From Planctomycetota bacterium (GTDB lineage: Bacteria > Planctomycetota > UBA1135 > GCA-002686595): a stretch of 35,388 bases of DNA. The DNA is taken from assembly GCA_029259605.1 (NCBI GenBank), contig JAJDEV010000061.1, forward strand, positions 1-35,388. Reading direction: 5' to 3'. Below the pieces are notes generated by a model that saw only the letters and a program-made list of their open reading frames with translations, ran no database searches and had not been told where the DNA came from. Position numbers and translations under genes: made by a program. Shown here piece after piece: positions 7,729 through 16,276 of this stretch (the first letter of the stretch is position 1; each line of letters starts with the position of its first letter).

Positions 7729-8793
7729 ATGGAGACAATGCTGGGACTCACCCTCGGGCTACTGGCCGAAGACTCGAACGTCCTGAAGCTCGCGATGTAC
7801 GTCGTCCTGACGCTCGCGTTCCTCGGGTTCCTGTTCGTCTTCCTGCGCTACGCGAACCTCTACGTCCGCTCGGTGCTCACCGGCGCCGGCGTCGGACTCT
7901 TCGACATGGTCGCGATGAGCCTGAGGCGCGTGAACCCGGCGCTGATCGTCAACGCGCGCGTCAGCCTCGTGCAGGCGCGCATCCCGGACGTCGACCGGCG
8001 CGACCTCGAGGCGCACCTGCTGGCGGGCGGCGACGTACCCCGCGTCGTGCGCGCGCTCATCGCGGCCGACCGCGCCGGCATCGACCTCGACTTCCGCACG
8101 GCGGCGAGCATCGACCTGGCCGGGCGCGACGTGCTCGACGCGGTGCGCACGAGCGTGACGCCCAAGGTGATCGACTGCCCGAACCCCGCGTCCGGCAAGT
8201 CCGAGGTCGCGGCCGTCGCCAAGGACGGCATCCAGGTCCTCGCCAAGGCGCGCGTCACCGTGCGCACGAACATCGCGCGCCTGGTCGGCGGCGCGAGCGA
8301 CGAGACGATCATCGCGCGCGTCGGCGAGGGCATCGTGTCGACGATCGGTTCGAAGGAGACGCACAAAGAGGTGCTCGAGAACCCGGACACCATCTCGAAG
8401 ACCGTGCTCGCGCGCGGGCTCGATGCCGGCACGGCCTACGAGATCGTCTCGATCGACATCGCGGACGTGGACATCGGCGCGAACATCGGCGCGCGGCTGC
8501 AGGCGGACCAGGCCGAGGCCGACAAGCGCGTCGCACAGGCGAATGCCGAGAAGCGCCGCGCGATGGCGGTGGCCGCCGAGCAGGAGTTCAAGGCGCTCGT
8601 CGTCGAGAACCGCGCGAAGGTCGTGCTCGCCGAGGCCGAGGTTCCGCTCGCGACGGCCGAGGCCCTGCGCAACGGCAACCTGGGCGTGATGGATCAGTAC
8701 CGCCTGAAGAACATCCTCGCCGACTCGTCGATGCGACGCAGCATCGCGGGTGAGGACAAGCCGGAGCCGGGCGGAAGCGGGACGCAGTCCTAG
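7729..8793 (+). CDS. floA: Flotillin-like FloA, SPFH membrane scaffold
   Basis: This 354-residue protein has one N-terminal membrane segment (about 20-42, [20 protein letters not shown]) and then SPFH/PHB and coiled-coil regions (about 60-325). Diagnostic segments are [40 protein letters not shown] and the Ala/Glu-rich coil [20 protein letters not shown]. FloA forms oligomeric membrane microdomains and is encoded beside NfeD. The length fits the family, usually about 330. Two ATGs (7729 and 7738) are possible; AAGAAG precedes the first. The acidic-proline tail after 335 is not conserved in families I know. Confidence 0.92.
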   Translation: METMLGLTLGLLAEDSNVLKLAMYVVLTLAFLGFLFVFLRYANLYVRSVLTGAGVGLFDMVAMSLRRVNPALIVNARVSLVQARIPDVDRRDLEAHLLAGGDVPRVVRALIAADRAGIDLDFRTAASIDLAGRDVLDAVRTSVTPKVIDCPNPASGKSEVAAVAKDGIQVLAKARVTVRTNIARLVGGASDETIIARVGEGIVSTIGSKETHKEVLENPDTISKTVLARGLDAGTAYEIVSIDIADVDIGANIGARLQADQAEADKRVAQANAEKRRAMAVAAEQEFKALVVENRAKVVLAEAEVPLATAEALRNGNLGVMDQYRLKNILADSSMRRSIAGEDKPEPGGSGTQS

Positions 8794-8860
8794 CCGGCCG
8801 TGACGCAACGCATGACAACCTGGAACGGCGCGGCGCCCTTCCGCCGGGGCGGCTAGCGCG

Positions 8861-9559
8861 ATGTTCCTCGCCGAAGTCGACGACCTCCGCGCGCTGCTCT
8901 TCTGGCTCGTCTTCATCCTGCTCCCGCTGCTCGGGCGCCTGATGGGATGGATCGCCAAGAAGGTCGCGGCGACCGGGGTCCAGGAGCAAGAGCCACGCCG
9001 TTCGGCGCCGCGTGTACCCGAGTCGACCTCTTCGACGTCCGGGCCGACCTACGCGTCCTCGACGGAGGAGGTCGAGCGGGAGAAGAGCGTGTACGCATCG
9101 CTCGAGGAGGACGACGACAAGCCGGGACTCCTGCAAGCCGCGGCCGCGCGGCTCCTCGCCGAACGAGCGGGCCCAGCGAGTCTGCGCGTCCCGCTCGAGG
9201 AGTTCGAAGCCGATGTGGCGCCGCCGCCCGCCGCCGTCAACCCGCACGCGCGCCGCAAGTCGGTCGCGTCCGCGCTCGGAGAGGGCGCGGGGCAGTCGAG
9301 CCTGGCGAAGACTTCGTTCGGCACCGCGGAGCGCTTCGCGGCGTTCGACCAAGACATGGCCGCGCGCTCGCTCGGCGGCGACATCGAAGTGCTCGGGGCA
9401 CCTTCGAACGTCGCGCCGCGGCGGCCCGAACGAACGACGCGCGCCGCGTCGCCGGTCGCGCGTCCGTCGCTCACGTTCGATCGCGAATCGTTGCGGAACG
9501 CGATCGTGTGGGCCGAGATCCTCGCGCTGCCGGTATCCTTGCGCGACGAAGAGCCCTGA
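8861..9559 (+). CDS. Unknown protein with one N-terminal membrane helix
   Basis: This 232-residue protein has a helix at about 10-32 (LLFWLVFILLPLLGRLMGWI) and then a long polar, Ala/Arg/Glu-rich, probably disordered region. It ends in a short hydrophobic motif (LRNAIVWAEILALPVSLRDE). That ending resembles a C-terminal motif I associate with planctomycete hypothetical proteins, though I cannot check it. It lies 67 bp after floA on the same strand and may serve the NfeD/FloA module. No catalytic motif is visible. Confidence 0.65.
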   Translation: MFLAEVDDLRALLFWLVFILLPLLGRLMGWIAKKVAATGVQEQEPRRSAPRVPESTSSTSGPTYASSTEEVEREKSVYASLEEDDDKPGLLQAAAARLLAERAGPASLRVPLEEFEADVAPPPAAVNPHARRKSVASALGEGAGQSSLAKTSFGTAERFAAFDQDMAARSLGGDIEVLGAPSNVAPRRPERTTRAASPVARPSLTFDRESLRNAIVWAEILALPVSLRDEEP

Positions 9560-9596
9560 GCTCTCGCCGCACCGACCCCAGAGAGGAGCCCGAGCG

Positions 9597-10073
9597 ATGG
9601 CGCCCAAGAAGCGCTACTGGTTGATCAAATCCGAACCCGACGTCTTCTCCTTCGACGACCTCTGGAAGGCGAAGAAGCGGACGACCCTGTGGGACGGTGT
9701 TCGCAACTACCAGGCGCGCAACTTCCTGCGCGACGAGATGCAGGTGGGGGACGGCATCCTCTACTACCACTCGAACTGCGATCCGCCCGGCGTGGCGGGG
9801 ATCGCGGAGGTCGCGAGCGCGTCCTACGTCGACCCGACGCAGTTCGACCCCGGCGACGCGCACTTCGATCCGAAGTCGAAGCCCGAGAACCCGCGGTGGT
9901 TCGTGGTCGACGTCCGCGCGGTCGAGCGCTTGCCGCAGTTCGTGTCGCTCGATGCGCTGCGCGGAAGGGCCTCCCTGGCGGGCATGCGCACCCTGCAGCG
10001 CGGCAACCGGCTCTCCGTCACGCCCGTGACGGCGGCGGAATGGCGCGCCGTTCGGTCGCTGGGGGGCCTCTGA
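9597..10073 (+). CDS. EVE-domain protein
   Basis: This 158-residue protein is a single EVE (PUA-like) domain: WLIKSEPDVFSFDDL at the start, WDGVRNYQARNFLRD in the middle, and the LYYHSNCDPPGVAGIAEV core with FVVDVRAV later. EVE domains bind modified bases in nucleic acids; bacterial stand-alone members of about 150 residues are widespread and mostly uncharacterised. ATG 9597 is preceded by AGAGAGGAG at 9580-9588, a good ribosome-binding site. It follows the one-TM gene by 37 bp and may share its transcript. Confidence 0.92.
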   Translation: MAPKKRYWLIKSEPDVFSFDDLWKAKKRTTLWDGVRNYQARNFLRDEMQVGDGILYYHSNCDPPGVAGIAEVASASYVDPTQFDPGDAHFDPKSKPENPRWFVVDVRAVERLPQFVSLDALRGRASLAGMRTLQRGNRLSVTPVTAAEWRAVRSLGGL

Positions 10074-10316
10074 GCGCGGCACGCGGGTCGGACCGGGGCG
10101 ATTGCCGCAAGCCGTGACAGAGTAAGGCGTTAGGGCGAACTCGGCGCGCGCTCCGGCGGGTCGAAGCGCCCCGGAAGGGGCCTCCAGGGCCGATTCTCAT
10201 GGAACCGCCCCCTTGAACCCCGGGCCGCTACGGGTTCCCATCGGTCCCTCGGAGGACGCCGCCAGGCGGCTTCCCGGAGTCCATTCCTAGACAGCACACA
10301 GCGCAGAGAGAGGCCC

Positions 10317-10502
10317 ATGACTCAGAACTACGAGAAACTTGTCGCGTCCGTCGAGGCCATCCGTCCGGACGTCGAGCGGGCAGAGAAGGGCAACAAAGCC
10401 GCGACGTCGCGGGTCCGCAAGCAGATGCAGGAGGTCAAGGCGATCGCCCAGGACATCCGCAAGGAGATGCTCGAGCTGCGCGACGCCGGCGGCGCTCAGT
10501 AG
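10317..10502 (+). CDS. Hc1-like (HctA) histone domain protein without a basic tail
   Basis: This 61-residue protein is almost entirely helical. Residues 19-50 (VERAEKGNKAATSRVRKQ, then VKAIAQDIRKEM) match the N-terminal domain of chlamydial histone H1-like Hc1, which reads close to AEKGNKAAAQRVRT with KLEKVAKVYRKES. Chlamydial Hc1 continues into a Lys/Ala-rich DNA-condensing tail of about 60 residues. Here the protein stops with GGAQ, so only the oligomerisation-type domain remains. ATG 10317 has GAGAGG just upstream. A strong hairpin follows the gene. DNA compaction or RNA binding is possible, but without the tail the role is unknown. Confidence 0.8.
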   Translation: MTQNYEKLVASVEAIRPDVERAEKGNKAATSRVRKQMQEVKAIAQDIRKEMLELRDAGGAQ

Positions 10503-10586
10503 AACGGAGCGAACGCACCGGTCCCCCGTGAGGCATGCGCGCGCGGCACCCGCCGCACGCACCTTCCCCCCGGGGCCCAGAGACAA

Positions 10587-10621
10587 CGGCCGCCGCACCC
10601 CTCCTCGGGGTACGGCGGCCG
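10587..10621. terminator. Bidirectional hairpin between hc1-like gene and mqnD
   Basis: CGGCCGCCG (10587-10595) pairs with CGGCGGCCG (10613-10621). After one mismatch, ACCCC pairs with GGGGT around a TCCTC loop, giving 14 pairs. A short CTTTCGT follows on the plus strand. It sits between convergent genes ending at 10502 and 10636, so it probably terminates both. Confidence 0.7.
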
Positions 10622-10635
10622 CTTTCGTGGGGCCG

Positions 10636-11490
10636 TTAGGCCGGCGCGATCGACAGCGCCGCGCCGGGCGGGAGGAGCCCACGGCCGCGGGCGAGGGACG
10701 AGAGCGCATCGAACGCCGCGCGACCGGTGTCCCCGAGCTCGCGCGTCCATGCGTTCACGTAGAGGTCGACGTGTGCGAAGAGCACCTCGTCCGACGACTC
10801 CTGGGCGTAGCGTCGCATCGTGGGCAGGCAGTCCGCGCGGTGTGCGTGGCCCCAGTCGAGCGAGCGCCGGAGCGTGCGCTCCACATCCCCGGCGAGATCC
10901 GTGTCGAGCGTTCGGCGCGCGACCAGCCCGCCGAGCGGCAGCGCCGCACCCGTCGCCGCTTCCCACGTCTCGCCGAGGTCCTCGACGTGCCGTAGACCGC
11001 GCGCTTCCCACGTGAAGCGTCCCTCGTGGATGCAGACGCCGAGCTCGGCGGCACCGCTCTCGAGCGCGGGGATGATCTCGGAGAACACGCGCTGTTCGAC
11101 GCGTGCCGGTTCGGGGTGGAACAGTCGCCAAAGCAGATGCGCGGTCGTCCACTCGCCGGGACAGAGCACGCGCGGATTCTGCGACTCGCTCGGTGCGGAG
11201 CGCGCCGCGAGCACGACCGGCCCGACGCCGAACCCGAGCGCCCAACCGACCGGCAACGCGAAGAGCTCGTCCGCGCGAACGAGCGCGGCGTGCGTGCTGA
11301 CTTTGCACACGTCGAAGCGACCGTCGAGAAAGCCGCGGTTCAGTTCCTCGACGTCGGCGAGCGTGAACTCGACCGCCACGCCGTCGGACTCGAGCTCGAC
11401 CTCGCCCGCCATCCATGCGTGGAACAGGAATGTGTCGTTGGGGCACGTCGAGAGCCCGACCGACAGCGTGCGTTCGTTCGCGCGCGTCAC
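10636..11490 (-). CDS. mqnD: 1,4-dihydroxy-6-naphthoate synthase MqnD
   Basis: MqnD acts late in the futalosine route to menaquinone, converting cyclic dehypoxanthinylfutalosine to 1,4-dihydroxy-6-naphthoate. The 284-residue protein has the family opening LSVGLSTCPNDTFLFHAW, followed by DVEELNRGF, the FDVCKVSTHA segment, GFGVGPVV near 95, and GVCIHEGRFTWE near 160. Length fits (about 270-290). The chosen start is GTG 11490, where the stop of mqnB overlaps as GTGA, so the two are coupled. mqnA, mqnC and mqnE are not in the window. Confidence 0.93.
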   Translation of the reverse strand: MTRANERTLSVGLSTCPNDTFLFHAWMAGEVELESDGVAVEFTLADVEELNRGFLDGRFDVCKVSTHAALVRADELFALPVGWALGFGVGPVVLAARSAPSESQNPRVLCPGEWTTAHLLWRLFHPEPARVEQRVFSEIIPALESGAAELGVCIHEGRFTWEARGLRHVEDLGETWEAATGAALPLGGLVARRTLDTDLAGDVERTLRRSLDWGHAHRADCLPTMRRYAQESSDEVLFAHVDLYVNAWTRELGDTGRAAFDALSSLARGRGLLPPGAALSIAPA

Positions 11491-12197
11491 GTCGCGTCGC
11501 CGTCCGATGGGCCGTCGACCGCGGCGAACGCGCCGCTCTCGAACAGTTCGATGAGCAGACGTCGCGCGGCCGCGAGCGCGCTCGGGATGCGCCAGTTCTC
11601 GGGGCGACGGTCGCCGACGACATTCGAGATCCCGCGGACGATGGTGAGCGGGATCTCCTCGAAGGCGCAAGCCATGGCGACGGCGTAGCCCTCCATGTCC
11701 TCCGCGACCGCGCGCGGGTGGCGTTCGAGGCGTTCGGCCGCGTGGGCGGGCGAGTCGGACGCGGCGCAGGTCGTCAGGAGCTCGCCGCATCCCACGTCGG
11801 GTGGGCAGGCGAGCTCGATCGATTCGTCGATCGGCGTGGTGCGTGTGTCGTCCGAGCCCGGCCACTGGGGGAATCCGAGCTTGTTCGGTCCGATCAGCTC
11901 CACACCGCGCCCCGCGCCGATACCCTCGATCGAGACGGTCGAGAACACGCGCGCCTCGCCGACGGGGTCGCGCTCGCCGTCGTACGCGCCGGCGATTCCG
12001 ACGAGGAGCACGTGGCGTGGGCGAATGCGCGCGATGAGCTGCGTCGTGCGTATCGCGGCGGCGATCGGGCCGAAGCCGCACACGAGCTGCAGCGCGAGCT
12101 CCGGTTCGAGGCCGCCGTAGTCGGCGAAGCGGCGGTGCTCGAGCTCCGTCGGGAAGAGCAGCAGGTTCGACGCGCGCGTGGGTTGCGTGCTGGACAT
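11487..12197 (-). CDS. mqnB: Futalosine hydrolase MqnB
   Basis: MqnB removes hypoxanthine from futalosine. It belongs to the nucleoside-phosphorylase/MTA-nucleosidase fold. The protein (236 residues from ATG 12197) starts LLLFPTELEHRRF, has LVCGFGPIAAAI near 45, HVLLVGIAGAY near 65, and the substrate-pocket motif AVAEDMEGYAVAMAC near 165, followed by RGISNVVGDR. The fold is shared with other nucleosidases, but coupling to mqnD by a GTGA overlap identifies the role. ATG 12230 is an alternative start with 11 more residues. The recQ gene diverges about 100 bp away. Confidence 0.92.
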   Translation of the reverse strand: MSSTQPTRASNLLLFPTELEHRRFADYGGLEPELALQLVCGFGPIAAAIRTTQLIARIRPRHVLLVGIAGAYDGERDPVGEARVFSTVSIEGIGAGRGVELIGPNKLGFPQWPGSDDTRTTPIDESIELACPPDVGCGELLTTCAASDSPAHAAERLERHPRAVAEDMEGYAVAMACAFEEIPLTIVRGISNVVGDRRPENWRIPSALAAARRLLIELFESGAFAAVDGPSDGDAT

Positions 12198-12304
12198 CGT
12201 CGCTAGAAGGTGCCTGAGCGAGCGCGGCATTCCTAGCCCGTGGGCTTGGACGCGCGCGTCCGGATAGGATGTCGCGCCCGCGGCGTCTCGTCGCGGGTTC
12301 TTCG

Positions 12305-14049
<1,745 letters not shown>

Positions 14050-14053
<4 letters not shown>

Positions 14054-14232
14054 CCCGGATCATTCATGAGGCTTCACCGAGATCGACGCAGCTACGCGCC
14101 AGATCAGCACTTCCCTCCCTCACCGGGTTCGACGACCCGTCCAGGTCGCCTGCACGCGCTTCGGTCGCGAAGCGCTGATCTGGCGCGCATCCGCGTCGAT
14201 CTCGGCAAAGCCTCATGAATAACCCGGGCTAG
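14050..14232. repeat. 183-bp inverted-repeat element after recQ
   Basis: Arms 14050-14108 and 14174-14232 are reverse complements over 59 bases with 52 matches and no gaps. The 65-base centre holds two smaller hairpins (CGGGT-TCGACG-ACCCG, and CGCTTCG-GTCG-CGAAGCG overlapping the right arm). The outer ends are CTAGCCCGG and CCGGGCTAG; the recQ stop TAG is the first part of the left arm. CTAG at both edges could be a target duplication, making this a MITE-like element inserted at the stop codon. It could instead be a large bidirectional terminator. No transposase is nearby. The motif ATTCATGAGGCTT occurs once in each arm and nowhere else in the window. Confidence 0.85.
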
Positions 14233-14275
14233 GAGCAAGCGAGTCGCCGCGACATCGTCGGAGCGCGCTGAATCC

Positions 14276-14284
14276 CCGGGCTAG
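14276..14284. repeat. Second copy of the CCGGGCTAG end
   Basis: CCGGGCTAG recurs here, 52 bases after the copy at 14224-14232, and includes the stop of the DUF4388 gene. It is also the mirror of CTAGCCCGG at the recQ stop, so the two convergent stop codons were probably an inverted pair before the larger element arose between them. Confidence 0.5.
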
Positions 14285-15129
14285 GCCGCGTCGTCTTGCG
14301 TCGAGTCGTCGAGGCAAGCGAGCTCGGACTCGTCGAGCTCGTCCGTCGTGAAGCCGGATTCCGTCGCTTCGTCCTTGCGGCGCGCGCCCTCGAGCAGGAG
14401 TTGGGTCACGCTCAATCCAGCTTCCTGCGCACCGTCGAGGTTGACGCCGTCTTGGAAGCGGTAGATCGAGTTCTCGGCGCTCATCAGGCGATAGAAGAGC
14501 CCTTCCGCCTGAACCGAGAGCGCCGCGCGAAGATCGACCTCGTTGACGTGGCCGTGCGAGACGAGGTACTCGCCCAGGCTCTTGTTCGCTTCGCGCGCCA
14601 TGCGGACGTAGTTCGTGACATCCTTGTCCGTGAGCTTCTCGTGCGCGACGAGGAGCTCCCCGAGGCGTAGTCCGTCGGGCGTGCGATTGCTCGTCGCTCG
14701 AATGAGCACGCCGGACTGGATCTCGACGACGAAGCGCTCGTCGCGGGCGTCGACGCTCAGGATGCCCGTCTTGCCCGTGTTCGAGAGGAACCCGACGAGT
14801 TCCGACACCGGGATCGTCCACGAGTTGCCCTCCAGATCGAAGCGGTCGTTTTCGTCGACCTTGGCCTCGGGGCTCTTGCCGAGGAAGCGGCGCAGGAATC
14901 CGCGCTTCTGTTCGGATTGCTTCTCTTCGATCTCCCGCTTTCCGAGTCCGCGCACCGCGTCCTCGAGTCGACTGAGCTGCTCCTCCAGCTGGCGATAGAG
15001 AAACGGAGCGGACGCGCGGTCGGGGAGGGCGCTCGCGAGTTGATCGACGTACGACTTGAACTCGCGACAGTGCAGGACGAGACGCGCGAGTGCGCCGGCG
15101 TCGCTGGGTGGTTGGGACGAGGCTTCCAT
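14281..15129 (-). CDS. DUF4388-domain protein (PatA-like)
   Basis: The 282-residue protein has a helical, partly coiled N-terminal region (about 10-90, including YRQLEEQLSRLEDAVRGLGK). A DUF4388 domain follows (about 103-235): SWTIPVSELVGFLSNTGKTG, then ILSVDARDERFVVEIQSG and LRLGELLVAHEKLT. DUF4388 occurs in bacterial signalling proteins such as PatA, often with receivers, but no receiver is present here. The tail is acidic (LDESELACLDDSTQDD). The upstream 115 bp separates it from the hydroxylase FAD-subunit gene, so it may be transcribed separately. The 5' end is pyrimidine-rich on its own strand, without a clear ribosome-binding site. Confidence 0.8.
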   Translation of the reverse strand: MEASSQPPSDAGALARLVLHCREFKSYVDQLASALPDRASAPFLYRQLEEQLSRLEDAVRGLGKREIEEKQSEQKRGFLRRFLGKSPEAKVDENDRFDLEGNSWTIPVSELVGFLSNTGKTGILSVDARDERFVVEIQSGVLIRATSNRTPDGLRLGELLVAHEKLTDKDVTNYVRMAREANKSLGEYLVSHGHVNEVDLRAALSVQAEGLFYRLMSAENSIYRFQDGVNLDGAQEAGLSVTQLLLEGARRKDEATESGFTTDELDESELACLDDSTQDDAA

Positions 15130-15200
15130 GGGGGAGGGAAGGGAGAGGAAGTCTTATCGGAGCGGCTTCCCGAATCGCGCGACCCAATTACGGGATTTCA

Positions 15201-15225
15201 CGGACGAGCACGTCTTGTGCGTCCG
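15201..15225. terminator. Weak hairpin downstream of the hydroxylase operon
   Basis: CGGACG pairs with CGTCCG, with an inner CAC/GTG and a GTCTT loop, 20 bases beyond the stop of the FAD-subunit gene. There is no T-run, so termination is only a possibility. Confidence 0.3.
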
Positions 15226-15244
15226 GCGCGCCGTGCGCGCGCGG

Positions 15245-16276
15245 TCAGACGCCGGCCGCGTCGGAAGCGTTTTCCGACGCGCGCACGCACGCGCGCAGGG
15301 CGCGGCGCACGAACACGGGCGCCATCTCGTGCCGGTACTCGTGGTCGCCCGGGATGTTGGGCAGCGGCCGGCACTGCTTGTACGCGCGCTCGGCAGAGGC
15401 TTCGATCGCCCCGTCGAGCTCGGCGCTGGCGCGTTGCTTGCCGACGAGCAGCTCGGCGACCTTCTTCAGGCGTACGGGGCGCGCCTGGAGCGCCACGAGG
15501 CACACTTCCGCGCGCGCGACTCGGTCGCCGGCGTCGTCCCAGTCGACGCGCGCCGCGACGCCGAGCAGGGGGAAGTCGATCGAGTCGCGATCGCGCAGCT
15601 TCTCGTAGGCGCCGCGATGACCGCGGGGCGTCGCTGGGATGCGAATCTCCGTCAGGAGCTCGCCCGAGACGTGCTTGTTGTAGATCCCGTCGGCGCGCCA
15701 CAGGTCGTCGATCGGCAGCTCGCGCCGCCCGTCCGTCCCGTGGAAGACGAGCGTCGCGTCGAGCGTCATCAGCGCGGGTGCGCTGTCGTTGCTCGCCGCG
15801 GCGACGCACTTCTGACCGCTCTGCACGACGTGGCACACCGTGCCGTCCTTCTTCAGGCAGTAGCCGAGTGACTTCCGCCAGAAGTGCGTCTGGTTGTACC
15901 ACTGGCAGCGCGTGTCGAGCATGACGTTGCCGCCGAGCGTGCCCATGCGTCGCAGCTGGGGGCCGGAGATCAACGCCGTCGCGTGCCCGAGCGCGGGCGC
16001 GATCGACCGCACGCGCTCGTCCGACGCGACGTCGTGCAGCGTCGTCATCGCGCCGATCGCGAGCGTCCCGTCGGACTCGACACGCACGCCCGCGATGTCA
16101 GGCACGTCCGCGATCGAGACGACGACCTTCGGCGTGAAGAGCTCGTGCTTCATGTTCGGCACGAGGTCCGTGCCTCCGGCGATGATCTGCGCGTCGTCGC
16201 CGTGTTCGGAGAGGAGCGCGACGACCTCGTCGATCGACGTCGGTCGCGCGATCTCGAACTTCGGAAGGCGGAGCAT
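15245..16276 (-). CDS. FAD/[4Fe-4S] subunit of a 4-hydroxybenzoyl-CoA reductase-type molybdenum hydroxylase
   Basis: This 343-residue CoxM/HcrB-family subunit has FAD motifs IIAGGTDLVP (31-40) and GTLGGN (112-117). Ordinary family members are about 290 residues. Here an insert carries Cys124, Cys140, Cys148 and Cys157, spaced C-x15-C-x7-C-x8-C. As I recall, that is the spacing of the extra [4Fe-4S] ligands in Thauera 4-hydroxybenzoyl-CoA reductase beta subunit (122, 138, 146, 155). The start overlaps the large-subunit stop as TGATG. The subunit passes electrons between the iron-sulfur subunit and FAD. The natural substrate is not shown; no aromatic-degradation genes are seen here. Confidence 0.9.
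   Translation of the reverse strand: MLRLPKFEIARPTSIDEVVALLSEHGDDAQIIAGGTDLVPNMKHELFTPKVVVSIADVPDIAGVRVESDGTLAIGAMTTLHDVASDERVRSIAPALGHATALISGPQLRRMGTLGGNVMLDTRCQWYNQTHFWRKSLGYCLKKDGTVCHVVQSGQKCVAAASNDSAPALMTLDATLVFHGTDGRRELPIDDLWRADGIYNKHVSGELLTEIRIPATPRGHRGAYEKLRDRDSIDFPLLGVAARVDWDDAGDRVARAEVCLVALQARPVRLKKVAELLVGKQRASAELDGAIEASAERAYKQCRPLPNIPGDHEYRHEMAPVFVRRALRACVRASENASDAAGV

Noticed and set aside
14109..14173. Integron attC or CRISPR repeat reading of the recQ palindrome centre
   Set aside because: No attC core sites, no repeat-spacer pattern and no integrase or cas gene nearby.
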